A DNA stretch of 64,000 nucleotides from Psoroptes ovis (lineage: Eukaryota; Arthropoda; Arachnida; Sarcoptiformes; Psoroptidae), in NCBI GenBank assembly GCA_002943765.1, contig PQWQ01000026.1, forward strand, positions 558,001 to 622,000, given 5' to 3'. Positions within the stretch are counted from its first letter, which is position 1. Every line of letters begins with the position of its first letter. The notes beneath the pieces were generated by a model. That model did not search any database. It saw only the letters and a list, made by a program, of their open reading frames with translations, and had not been told where the DNA came from. This document shows positions 11,003 to 22,600 of this stretch, one piece after another. The translations under genes were made by a program, and so were the position numbers.

Positions 11003-11059
11003 TCAGATAGAGTTTACTATCATTGGTAATCAAAGATCTTGGTGTATTGGTGTTCATCC
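11003..11059 (-). ncRNA. Box C/D snoRNA 3 (28S rRNA guide)
   Basis: A weaker box C, GGATGAA (from 11059), and box D CTGA (11006-11003) delimit 57 nt, with an internal D' box TTGA and C'-like ATGATAG. The 11 nt before D', CACCAAGATCT, are complementary to 28S AGATCTTGGTG. Box D is 75 nt from the acceptor at 10928. The shortness and imperfect box C lower confidence. Confidence 0.6.
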
Positions 11060-11203
11060 GAGCTAAAATAAACATAAGGAAATTCAAAATACCGATTTCT
11101 GACTTACCATTTCGACCTTTAACCTGTAGAAATAAGAAAAAACGACGAGAAATTAGAAAACTTTTATACTCGAACATTTAAAAAATGAATGTAACAAAAG
11201 TAA

Positions 11204-11275
11204 TCAGATAGGGGCGAAAATAAAAATAGATTTTTAATATCATCGATTAGTTTCAAATGAACTATATTATCATCC
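11204..11275 (-). ncRNA. Box C/D snoRNA 2 (28S guide, SNORD80-like)
   Basis: Box C region GGATGATAA (from 11275) and box D CTGA (11207-11204), about 72 nt. The guide TTTCGCCCCTAT just before box D is complementary to 28S ATAGGGGCGAAA, predicting a methylated G in the GGGG run. The D' guide ATAGTTCA is complementary to 28S TGAACTAT. Human SNORD80 has the same arrangement: GATGATAACATAGTTCA after box C, and TTTCGCTCCTATCTGA at box D (recalled). This is the clearest homologue in the cluster. Confidence 0.87.
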
Positions 11276-11458
11276 TGTATTTCCAATAATTTGATGCATT
11301 AATTATTATTGATTTACTTACATTTAGGATAAACGATTTCAAGTTAAATCCATATTGTAATAGCCAATGTTATCTGTAGGGATATATCATGAAAAATGAA
11401 TAAATTAGTTTAAATTCAATAAATCAATTAATTCATTTAAAATTGATTCAATTCGAAA

Positions 11459-11527
11459 TCAGATGAAACACGGTGAGAGTTAATCGTCATCGTTTAATAA
11501 CTCGAGAGTAGCAAATACGGTCATCAT
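11459..11527 (-). ncRNA. Box C/D snoRNA 1 (28S guide, SNORD76-like)
   Basis: Perfect box C ATGATGA (11527-11521), C'-like GATGACG and box D CTGA (11462-11459), 69 nt. The internal guide TATTTGCTACTC matches a segment I recall in human SNORD76 and is complementary to a 28S GAGTAGCAAATA segment. The guide before box D, CCGTGTTTCA, is complementary to 28S TGAAACACGG. Box D is 85 nt from the acceptor at 11374. Confidence 0.8.
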
Positions 11528-11630
11528 TAATTTATACTTGGTCAAAGTTAAAAATTTTCAAGTTGAACTTACCTCGACCAGAGTTGAACATGAAATGATT
11601 TTGAAAATGCAACATGCGTTTCGATTCACT

Positions 11631-11700
11631 GAGAAAAACGGAAAATGTGCAGCACTGAATTTCGCATGCGCATTTCGTCTGAAATTTGGAAAATTTTAAA
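11631..11700 (-). promoter_or_regulatory. Probable promoter of the snoRNA host gene: NRF1-like palindrome and TOP-like start
   Basis: Upstream of exon 1 on the minus strand is ATGCGCATGCGAA (11673-11661), close to the NRF1 consensus TGCGCATGCGCA typical of TATA-less housekeeping promoters. About 20 nt downstream is CCGTTTTTCTC (11641-11631), a pyrimidine tract like the 5' terminal oligopyrimidine (TOP) start of many snoRNA host genes. The function is inferred from motif and position. Confidence 0.5.
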
Positions 11701-11920
11701 ATTACTATTTCAACACAGATGGATTTTTTAGTGTGGAAATAGCCAAATTATTTAATTTCTTAAAAAAAATTTAAATTAAAGAAATTGATAATATTACGGA
11801 ATGAATTTGATTGTAAAAGAATAATTTTTTAAAAAAAGTATAGACAATTGAAAAAGAAGGCACAATAAAATGATTTGAATGAGATTCGAAAAATTCGGCA
11901 ATATTCAAAAATGAATTGCG

Positions 11921-13190
11921 CTACATTATAACACTTGGTTCAGCTATCGATTTTGATAATTCTTTGTTCGGTAAAACTTTGACACCATTTAGGTAGATTT
12001 CATCATTAACTAAAACATCTTCACCCAGTACACAATTGTTTTCCATTCGTACCTTTATTCAAATAAAAATCGATGTAATTAAATTGTAAATTTCATTCAT
12101 ATGCTTTAGATTTACCCATTTGCCAATCCGACATTTCCAGCCGATTATACAGCTATCAAGCCATGAATGTGCGCGTATTATTGAATTACTCATTATCGTA
12201 CAACGTTTGATACATACTCCATCTTCAATCACTACATTGGCACCGATGGAAACGTTTGGTCCAATCCGACAATTTTGTCCAAATCGTGCAGTTGGATGTA
12301 TGAGAACATTGCCGACAATGCAATTATTATCATTGGAATTCAAATTTGATTCTAATAAATTTTTCGATTTCAATGATGACAAATAAAGACCAGTTCCAGT
12401 AATGAAATCCTTAGGTTGGCCAACATCCATCCAAAATCCTTGTAATTCCATTGCATATAATTCATTGCTTGCGGCCATTTTTGGAAATATTTCTTTTTCA
12501 ATCGATGTTGGCTTGAGCTATATGAAATGGTTAATTCAATTTCACATACAAAACTCAAAGTAAACAGACCTGAATTAGATCCAACATTGATGTATTGAAT
12601 AAATAAATGCCAGCATTAATTTTATTCGAAACAAATTCAACAGGTTTTTCGACAAATTTTTCAATACGACCCGTTTGATTATCATATACAACAACACCAT
12701 ACTTTGATGGTTCTTCGACTTTGGTCACCAAAATCGTACCTTGATGTCCATGATTTTTATGAAATTCAAACATGGATTTGAAAGGGAATTCACAAATTAT
12801 ATCACTGTTCAATACAAAAAATGGTTCATCATCTTCGGTCAAATATTCTCTAGCTAAGGCCAATGGTCCAGCTGTTCCTAGAGGCTCTTCTTCAAGGCTG
12901 AATGTTATTTTAATACCTAACTGAAATCAGAGTCAGATGTTACATATTGCTTGAATCATTTCAATTTCAAATCTGCTTACCTCTTTAGCATGTTTACTAA
13001 TACAATCTTCAAGCATATCAGCACGATAACTGACAGCCAATATAATATGTTTGACACCAAAATCGACTAATGAATCAATTTGATGTAATATCATTGGTTT
13101 GTTACAAAATTCAACCAAAGGTTTCGGTAATGTTAAAGTTAATGGCCGTAACCGGGTACCATAACCACCGACAAGAATTAATGCTTTCAT
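11921..13190 (-). CDS. GMPPB: Mannose-1-phosphate guanylyltransferase beta (GDP-mannose pyrophosphorylase)
   Basis: Four minus-strand exons, 13190-12981, 12920-12570, 12517-12116 and 12052-11921, give 364 residues (human 360); introns are 60, 52 and 63 nt. The enzyme makes GDP-mannose from GTP and mannose-1-phosphate in the cytosol, for N-glycans, O-mannose and GPI anchors. The N-terminus MKALILVGGYGTRLRPLT is the nucleotide-binding signature. KPLVEFCNKPM, LNSDIICEFPF and KFVEKPVEF follow in family order. The C-terminal left-handed beta-helix has hexapeptide repeats (IHPTARFGQNCRIGPNVSIGANVVIEDGVCI). The short last exon encodes VRMENNCVLGEDVLVNDEIYLNG and ends in PSVIM, as in the human protein. 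It sits about 280 bp upstream of the snoRNA host gene, on the same strand. Confidence 0.96.
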
Positions 13191-14085
13191 TATTTTTGAA
13201 AAACAAAATGATATAATTGATCGATTTATGGGAAATGATGCTCAAAAATTATTGTTTGATGGACAAATAAATGAATGGAAATCAATAAATATTAAAACAA
13301 ATATTTTTCTGTTTATATCAGCAAAATTGATTGATAAATATGCAGACACATCGCGTAATTTCGATTAAGAATGACGTGTATTATTGAAAAATTTGATGAA
13401 TGAAGTTATTCATGAAAATAAAGATGAACAATTCAAATGAATTGATTTCAAATCATTGATCATATGGAAATATGATTAATTTATTTTGAATTTTTATGAA
13501 ATTTAAATCAATTTTTGTTAAATTTTAATCTGTCAGATTCGTTTTAAAATGTAATTCAATGATCAAAATTCTTAAATCAAAATAAATGAAGAAAAAAATT
13601 GATTAAAAACCATTCGAACGCAGCACGATAGATGGCAAAAGTCTTGAATAGAATTAGAAATTAGAAATCTAAGGTTATAGATGGCGTGTAACGAGGATTT
13701 GAAATTTAAATTTTTAAAAAATTTGAAAACCAATTGATTTGAATTTGATTTTTTTTATTCAATATTTTCAACAAGAAAACAAAAATTTAAAAATTACAAT
13801 ATTGAATTATATGAAAATCATGTGAAACATATAAATGAGCTTTGTTTGTAGGTGTTTCAATGCAAAAATTATTAATCCATATTATGCGATTGCCATTGAA
13901 ATAACAAGTGAAAAATGGAATAAAATCAAAATTTTAGCAAATTTGTAAGATGTTTTCATATAATAAATTCCAATAACAACATTTTGAATATGAATTTAAT
14001 AATATTCTTCAATATTTTTGAATATAAAAAACAAGAGAAATATATGAAATATTCACATAAACATTAATTCATCTGATAACAATAA
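13191..14085. other. GMPPB upstream region
   Basis: AT-rich sequence between the GMPPB start and the stop of the next minus-strand gene. It must hold the GMPPB promoter. A near-duplicate ATAGATGGC motif lies at about 13630 and 13678. No gene is seen. Confidence 0.45.
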
Positions 14086-14251
14086 TTATAAACAATATTG
14101 ATAATGATGTAAAAATGATAGAAATAGTGATGATGAAAATGATAATAATAATAATAATAATAAATATAAATGATGTGTATCAGTCCATAGTATTAATAAT
14201 TTATTTGATTTAGAATCGTTTGATTGTTTATGCATAAATAATGATTTATTA

Positions 14252-14285
<34 letters not shown>

Positions 14286-16028
14286 GATGTAATATCAGAC
14301 ATAAATGTGATAAATTTGCATATTTTGAACATTCACGTAGATAACCACGATTGAATAATTCAAGAATTTTTAATGAAAATTCGGCTGCATCTAATTTTGA
14401 ATGAAAGGGGAATCAAGCAAGAAACGAAAGAAGATTAATTCAAATTAATCTATTTCTCAAAAAATTGATATAAAGGTATTGATCAAACAAAGATGAAAAT
14501 CTCATTTTAAATAATTACCTTTACCACATTTATCCAAACTAATATCATAAATACAATTATGATAATTGTGTAATGCACTGTTATGGATTTGAAACGGATT
14601 AAAATGTGAAGAAAAAGAAAAACAGATTAAATCAATTTTAAAATGAATTCAAATTTAAAATTATTCATAATCATTTAATCAAACAATCAATCGGCGGATT
14701 CAATTTGAATGCATGGACTATGAATATTTTCAAATGCACAAGATTTCAGATTGGAATATTTTTATAAAATTGACGCCCAAATAGAAATGATTTGACACGA
14801 GAATATTTGAATATTGGCCGGATTAAATTGATATGTTTAAATAGATATTTGAACTGAACCAATAAATTGATTTAAATATAAGGTTTTACATATCATTTGA
14901 AATATAAGTATAAGTAAATAATGATTCGAGGAAAATTCGGGTCCATGTTTTACATAAAATTCAGAGTAAATACTGACTCTTAAATATGATATTATTACAA
15001 CTGTTATTTAATTAAAAATTGAAACCATAAATCTCAGAGATTGAAATGACATATTTTTTGGTAAAAATATCATTATTAAGAGATACACTCGAGTGGTTAA
15101 AACACATTATTATTAATAATGATAATGATAGTGATAGTTATGATGATATGTGTTTAATTTCAAAAATAAGAAAAAGTCAAAGAAATGGGCGCCATATTAA
15201 ATTGAAATGGCCTTAAAATTACACAAAATACAAATTCAATGATTAAGTTTCATATCACAACCATTCTAACACACACACATTCACAGGTTATATCTCCAAT
15301 TTTTTGAAACAAAACAATGGTTGAAATATGATATATTAAGGTTGTCCGAAAAGTTTATTCTGATTAATCAATAGAGTTGTTCATGAAAATCAACCAGAAC
15401 TTTTCGGACAATCTAATATTAAATTTTTTCATTTGTTCAAAATAATGAAACAAAAGCACCAAATGATACATTATGATAATTATTTAACAACAAACGTCAT
15501 ATGTTTTGAAATTGAAACTTGTTTATTCTTTTTTTATCATTGAATTTCAATGAAAATCAATGTACAAGAATTTCCATATACGCAAGCATCGATGTGTATG
15601 GTAAGATCACTTGAATAATAAATTGTTTATTTTGTAATGAATCATTTTGGAAATCAATGAAATCAAAAAACAATACATGTCAAATTATTTGATTTTTTCT
15701 TTGTTTAAGTAGTCGATTCTTAATGCTAAGAAATGTATTATTCTCTCAATAAAAAAAAGGAAAGGAAATTAATTGATTTATTTTTAATTGACATTTATAA
15801 TGAATGTCCTAAGTGGATATTTTTGGGTATGATTTTTAATGATTCTAAGAGATTTCCAAAAAAAAAGGAATCACCCTTATCCCTATATACTCACTCATAG
15901 ACCTTATATACACACTACTAATAATTTATGATTCTTTGTTTCTAAAACTGAAAAAATTATCGATTTAATTGATTTTACTTACCAACAATGTTCAATAAAT
16001 TGTTCCAATATTGTTGAATTGTTTTGTG

Positions 16029-16059
<31 letters not shown>

Positions 16060-17393
16060 TGTTTGATCATTTTGATTCATTGTTAAACATTTATCAAATT
16101 CATGACGATATTTTTTTTGACATGGTCCTAATGTTAAATAGTCTAATAAATAGCCATAGTTTCATATATTAAAATGAATGAAAATACATCGAATATGGAA
16201 TTGAATAGAAAATTAAAATGATATATATTTGGTTGTCCGAAATGTTCTTGCCGATTTTCCAATTATTCTCTACGATATAATTGGCAAAAACTTTTCGGAC
16301 AGCCTAATAGATATTGAATAGATATCGAAAAATTACCTTGTTTAAATTTTGCATTATTACATAATTCCATTGTCAATCCTAATGGTCCTTCAGACATTTG
16401 ATCATAAAAATCTGTTGATAGTAGCTTTGTATGTGGAAAATTATTATTATTATTATTATCATTATTCGAACACATTCGTCGATAATCATTGAAACATTGT
16501 ACAGCTCGATTTAATTTTCTATCCAGGGAAAAAAACGGGAAAAATTAATAATTTTGAAACAAAAAGAATTGAAATTGAATGAATTCATCCAAGGGTCTTA
16601 ACCGGGTTCATATTTATTTATGATTTAAAAAGATTAATTATGGAAAATTATGGGATCAAAATAGGAATCAAAAACAAACAAAAATAATTTCGATTATTTG
16701 AAAAATATGGGAAAATATAAGCAATGAAAATGATTGATCACAATATCTATGATCGATTAAGATCATAATTCCTCATCATAACCAAAAATAATCAATGGAC
16801 CAATAAGTTTTTGTTTTTTTTTTCCGTTCAAGAATCTATCTTCATATCATCAAAAATTCTAATTAAAATTCTAGGGCTATAGATATTTTTGAACTTTTCT
16901 TCGTGATTCTGATGATAAAATCTTATCTATGACGCATGAATATGATAGAATTCCATAGAATCAATGTAGGGGATCATTTGATTTATCACCTAAATGAATT
17001 CTATCCTTGGAACAAATAAATGACCATATCAGATGGTTTGCATCGAATAAGATCAGATTATTTCAATGTAAACAATATTTTAAACAGTCAAAAAAAAAAC
17101 AAAAGATTCATTTGATACTTACATACAAATACGTTCAATTTTATCATTAGTCAAATCATATGATAAATTATTTGATGATAATGTTGCATCATTAAACATT
17201 TTTGTACATTGTTTTATATCATTACATTTAAATGTTTGTGTATATGTTGATTGAGCATTGACCATTAGCATTGAAGGATGATGATGGCCGAATATAAATT
17301 TCAATGGCCATAATGATAATAAATTAAGGATTAATTTATAATTTTTACTATTGTTTGATGGATAATTGATCGAATATCGATCAAATATGATGT
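14086..17393 (-). CDS. Cysteine-rich secreted or membrane protein, five exons, 5' end missing
   Basis: Five minus-strand exons, 17393-17123, 16518-16337, 16142-15983, 14577-14519 and 14390-14086, join with matching phases into 324 residues with no start codon. Exon one begins with a hydrophobic stretch (LILNLLSLWPLKFIFG), then VNAQS, which could be a signal-peptide cleavage region. Then come about a dozen cysteines: TFKCNDIKQCTKMF, ERICIKLNRAVQCFNDYRRMC, TMELCNNA, LGPCQKKYRHEFDKC, EHCCALHNYHNC, LDKCGK, LRECSKYANLSHLC. Two poly-Asn runs interrupt it. The tail is Leu/Ser-rich and hydrophobic before the stop, possibly a membrane or GPI signal. I do not recognise the family. Two hairpin MITEs lie in its introns (15336-15416 and 16229-16307). 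The missing 5' exon may be 31684-31435. Confidence 0.72.
15336..15416 (-). mobile_element. Hairpin MITE copy 5 (subfamily B)
   Basis: TTAAGGTTGTCCG to CGGACAATCTAA, TA on both sides, with the subfamily B interior in reverse (ATCAATAGAGTTGTTCATGA). It lies in the third visible intron of the cysteine-rich gene. Confidence 0.85.
16229..16307 (-). mobile_element. Hairpin MITE copy 6 (subfamily A)
   Basis: TTGGTTGTCCGAAA to CGGACAGCCTAA with reversed A core CTACGATATAATTGG. It lies in the 194-nt intron between exons 16518-16337 and 16142-15983 of the cysteine-rich gene. Confidence 0.88.
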
Positions 17394-19541
17394 CTAAAAC
17401 AGAAGAAGAGATAAAAAATAAAGAAAAAATTTAAAATAATTAAAAATTTGATAAAATTGATTTTCATATTTTAATTGAAAATTTTAATTAAAATTTTAAT
17501 TTTCAATTTTTCAATATTGTATTGTTTAAAAGCATTCAACTGTAAAGGTTTGTGACTGAAAAGGGGTTATTCAGTAGCGATAAAACATATATAAATACAA
17601 GGTTGAAAACAATCAATCATGTGAGTTATGTTTTATTGATAAAAATGTAAATAAAAACGACAGATTTTTTAAAAAAAATGTAACAAGGGCGCTGGCAAAA
17701 TGGCATCCATCCATTCATTCATTCATCCATACATATTCATATTCATTAATTCATTTACTCAATTCATTCATTCATTCATTTTTTCACAAATTAAAATTTA
17801 TTATGTTGTTTATTATTATTAATAAATAAATTAAAAGCAACAGCAGCCAAAACATTGTACCGAAACATTGTACCAAAAACAACAACAACAACAACAACCA
17901 GCAAGGAAAAAAAAATGTCAAAATTCATATAAAATTCAATTTAAAAAATTAATTTCTTTCCATATTTCAATGTATTCATCTACCAAAGTAAATGAATGCT
18001 GAAAAAAATGGATGAAAATTAAAATAAATAAATAAATAAAACAATAAATGAATTTAATTTTCATTTGTGAATAAATGGGAGGCAAACACATTGAAAAAAT
18101 CAGGTTTCGAGAGTGGTGAATTCAACATAATTCAACATAATTATGTCTACGACCATCATAGACAACATTAGTCTAGTTGTTATATTTTGTTCAGTTTCAG
18201 CATCCAAGGTCTTAAGCCTTAAGTTGTTGTTTCGCACTACCCGTATTGGACAATATTTCATGATTTTTTATTAAGATTTAAAATGGATTTAACTTAATAT
18301 ATCATACGAACGAGCACAAAATGGATGAAATATTCATATTTTTTCTTTTGAATGTTTGTATGTGTAAACATAAATTTTAAGATGCAATTTATCCAATGAA
18401 ATTAGGTAATATTCATTCATTTCATGCTGATTTTTGTTTATTGAATGTCTATTTTTGTTGTTGTTGTTGGTGTTAAGCATAAAAGACCTGTCTGAGATTA
18501 ATAGAATACGACTTTGAAGTCTTTTCCCACGAAAAACTGTTCCTTGAATCGAAATTGAACGTTTAAAGCTTTGAAATTGGACTAGGACCTCATTTTAAGA
18601 GGTGATTTTTTTTCCGATATTTGAACCCTTTATACCTTTGAATCGGCATCTCTGAACAGGTATTTGACATTTGATTATTTGACAAACACAAATGGGGAAA
18701 ACTAATTTCAAACATATTGATTGATGGCAAAAATTAATCGAGATTCACCGCTGTGATCCTGTTTTTTTTTTTTTGCCATTCATTATTCATTATTTACTCA
18801 TAAATCACATTTATTGATCGAGCTGAATGAATACCATTCTGTTTAATCATTTATGAATGTCATTTTACTAACTAATGAATAAGCGAAAAAAATGCATGTC
18901 AATCTATCATGATTATCAAGGGAAAATATAGGAAATTTTCAAGGCAGAGAATTGATCAAAATTCAAGGAACCTGAACATAAATAAATGAAAAATCAGGAA
19001 AAAAAACAAAATTAAATCAAATAAATAATCAAATTTATTTTTGAATTTACAATTTTGTGTGTAATCCCTGAATATTTTATGCATAGAATTAAAACGAATT
19101 GCATACTTGTAATTGGATTATGATTGAATGAAGAGAATGGCACTTTGCAATTTACAGAAAAGAAAACCTCGTAAAGATGTTAATGGTCATAATTGAAATG
19201 GATTGAATTTGGTATATATGTACAAATTAAAGATAGAACATTTTATGGACAAATTTATGATTGAATGTGTGTGGTTACTGAGCGCCGCAAAAACCGAACC
19301 AAAGGCCCCTAAAGAGCTGATAAGTATTTGCATTATCAGGCTATACGGTCGTAAAGCATGGAATTATCACAAATGAATGACAATAAATTCAAGAGAAAAT
19401 TGCCCGAAATAAATGTGAAATATTCGAGATAAAATATAACGAGTATCAGGCAAAATTCTCCTCTGCATTCATCGATGGTAAATCCCACCAATTTTTTTCG
19501 GGAAATTTTCTTTCCACAACCGCAAAAAAAACCCAAAAATA

Positions 19542-19622
19542 TTAGGTTGTCCAGAAAGTTCTGGCCGATTTTCATGAGCAACTCTATCGTATTAAGCGTA
19601 ATGAACTTTTCGGACAACCATA
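19542..19622 (+). mobile_element. Hairpin MITE copy 7 (subfamily B)
   Basis: TTAGGTTGTCCAG to CGGACAACCATAA with interior CATGAGCAACTCTATCG and TTAAGCGTAATGAAC. The terminal inversion has small mismatches. Confidence 0.87.
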
Positions 19623-22600
19623 AATCCTATGGCAATTATGGCAGTGAAGCCAACATTTTCATATTGAGCAGAGCTGCTGCCATACATATTCAGTTGTTTT
19701 GTTAATGCACCATTCATTCATTTGTTTGTTTGGTCATTTGTGGTTGTTTAGTCGATTCATTCGTTCATTCATTAAACATTCATCATCATCATCATTATCG
19801 TCATTATATTATACATTAATCAGTTTGTAAATATAATGGCATAAATTAATATGAAAAAAAAAATTTTAAAAATTCAAAAAAAAACGGCAAAAACATATGA
19901 TGATAATGATGAGCAATGAGCACACACATAGTCCAGCTGAATGATAATAATAATAATAAAGAGACAATGGAAATTGAAATTTTATGTAAATTTCATTTCA
20001 TAATAAATTATTATTGTTTTTTTCCGGAGAAAAACTCGGGTAAAAATTTTCGGGGGAAACAAAAATATTCATTTATTACTGCAATCATTATCATTATTTA
20101 TTATTATGATCAAAGATTTTTATAATAATTTTAAATTATTTTTTTTTTTTAAATAATTTTTCCGAAGCAATTTTTCATTTCTAATAATTGAAATTATGAC
20201 AAATAAATGAAAATGTATGGTATTTCAATGGTAATGTATTATACATGTGTGTGTGTGTGTGATTCATTTATTTTGCTTTAATAAATGATCAAAGGATTTA
20301 AAAGGATTGAGTCGAACATTTCTCTCTCGGCTTTAAATTATAGCCTCTGAAAACATAAAGATTTACAAATGAAAATTGTGTGACAAGTTGTTATTTTTGC
20401 CCGTTTAGCCATTGCCATTATGATCATCATTATCATCATTATTGTTATTAGCTGTCTATGACATTTATGTGCATTGAATTGTATTGAATTTAGTTGTATT
20501 TGAACACTGATTTGAAAGTTAATAATCATAAATAATAATAATAATATCGATGATAATCGATAATAATAATAATAATCGAAAATCCATTAATGAAATATTT
20601 CATTTTTTTCTTAGAAAATTTCTTTTTTGCACGGATTTTCTTTTACCAATTCTCCATTGATGATCATCATAATAATCATCCAAAATACCAACAACAATAT
20701 ATGAACATACCACACCTTTTTAATGTTTTTAAATCATTTTGTTCAAAATAAAACCAGAGAGACAAACAAACATTTCCATTACAAATAAACATTAATTTTC
20801 TCTTCTTTTCAACTAAAAAAATCATAAAGCCAGGGAGTCATATTAATATTAATTGGCTTATTTCTTAAATATATTTTTACATTTTACGTTTGTTGCAGTA
20901 ATTCATTGTAAAATAATAATGATAATAATAATAATATAAATGAGTAAAATGTCTTCATAAATGTGTTCATTCATTGGTGTTGTTGTTGTGTTATTACACT
21001 GCGATCATAATATTTTCGGTCTTTGGGAGATCAAGATTTTTTCACATTGAACAGTAGTCATTGAATTACGGGCAAAAAATGTAAAGAATTTCTCAAAAAT
21101 GTCCGTGAAAAACGATAAACGAACTGTGAATTTCAACCACCTAATCAATCATGATTATCTTCACACCAAGCAATTCTCCATTTTCAGACGCAATTGCAGA
21201 CACTGAACAAAGCGATTTATCACATGGATTTTTCAGTGTATTCGAAGCTCATTATTATGAAAAAAAAATTATGATAAAAACCAGAGAAATTTTTCATTTT
21301 GAATCATTGTTTAAAAGGCGCCATCCCTACAATGTATTTGATTCGAAAATATTCTTTTTTCTTCCATTGAAAAAGGTCATAGATTATGGAAATTCTCAGA
21401 GCCCAAAGAACAGAGAGATTATTCTTATTCAACACTGAATCACATGACGTCGAGACAAAGCCATTGATCATCATAAATTTCTGTTGAAATTTTAATTATT
21501 CGATTGAATAATCAAGGATTTAGACCAAATAACGAGAAAAATTATGTAATTCAATGTTGACACATCCAATTCTATTTGATTTCATTCAAAATAATTCAAT
21601 TTCTTTCCACCAAAACCAATCATAAACCAATCAAACAAACTAAACATGTTTTGAAATGTTTGGCCTTTCGAACAAACACATTGAGTCAACAATTTCTGAG
21701 TAGACAACTCAGAGGTGGCCAGCTTTCTGTGGCCCGGAAAAATTGATGATGTCGATGATGATCATGATCATAAAATCAATCGAAGGCAACAATTAACAAT
21801 GAAAAAAAAATGAAGCGAAAATTAATGTCATCATCATCATCATCATCATAAGAATAGGCGAACAAGCCTCTGTAACAATTTCGAAATTTTCAATTTTCGA
21901 TCTACTGGAACTCAATTCAACCCAACTCAATCGAATTCAATTGAATTTGATTCGATTATTATTATCGATTATTTGATATTTGATGACATGGAAATTATTT
22001 TTAGTCATCAAATAATAACGATAATAATAATAATGAAATAATAAAACAAGAAATGTCAACGTGATCACTGCTGTTAATAATAATAACAATGTTTTAAAGT
22101 TTTAATTCGTAGTTTTAAAATTAAATTTCGTAATTTTACAATTGTAAATTACATTCAAAACTACGAAAATCTACTTTAAAACTCTGAATTAAAACTTTAA
22201 ACTCGGTAATAATGATAATAATTATATTAAACACAAACACACACACACACACACACTGACAGATATATTTGTTATGCTCGTGATGATGACTATCAAATAA
22301 TAATAATAATTTGGAAGAAATTCTCACTTGTCTTCTGATATTTCACTGGTTTTTCATATTGAAAATTTACCATAGAAAATATTGAAACGAAATAACGAAA
22401 GAATAAGACAAACAATTATCAAACAAACAAATAAATAATGAAATAATGAAATGTAACAATCATTGACTTTTGTGAACAATGTCCATGGTGGGTACCATGG
22501 GTGCCTGTCATTTCTTTTTCGGCAAACACATATGTGTCAAATGTGTCTTTGCATTTGTTTGTTGGTTGTTGTTGCATCTGTTCAAGGTTTATTTGCTTAA

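Larger units (their letters stand above)
9753..11636 (-). ncRNA. Multi-exon non-coding host gene for eight box C/D snoRNAs (GAS5-like)
   Basis: Minus-strand splice sites define short exons: 1 ends at 11573; 2 is 11373-11322; 3 is 11123-11108; 4 is 10927-10877; 5 starts at 10689 (donor uncertain, perhaps 10653); 6 is about 10490-10447; 7 is 10254-10211; 8 is 9994-9984; a last exon may start near 9752. Exon 2 has stops in all three frames, so no long protein is possible. Each intron carries one box C/D snoRNA candidate. In seven introns box D lies 72-85 nt from the 3' splice site, close to the spacing known for intronic C/D snoRNAs; for the last intron it would be about 100 nt. Guides resembling SNORD76, 79 and 80, all hosted by vertebrate GAS5, suggest a GAS5-like host; orthology is inferred. 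The 5' end is inferred from the CCGTTTTTCTC tract. Confidence 0.82.

Noticed and set aside
10998..11062. TTTTAG at 11068-11063 as a 3' splice site, making 11062-11018 an exon of the host gene
   Set aside because: The segment instead fits a C/D snoRNA with a 28S-matching guide, and the acceptor at 10928 then gives the same box D spacing as in the other introns.
21151..21438. 95-codon plus frame (MIIFTPSNSPFSDAI...)
   Set aside because: Composition is less repetitive than most, but there is no recognisable domain, no splice partner and nothing nearby to support it.
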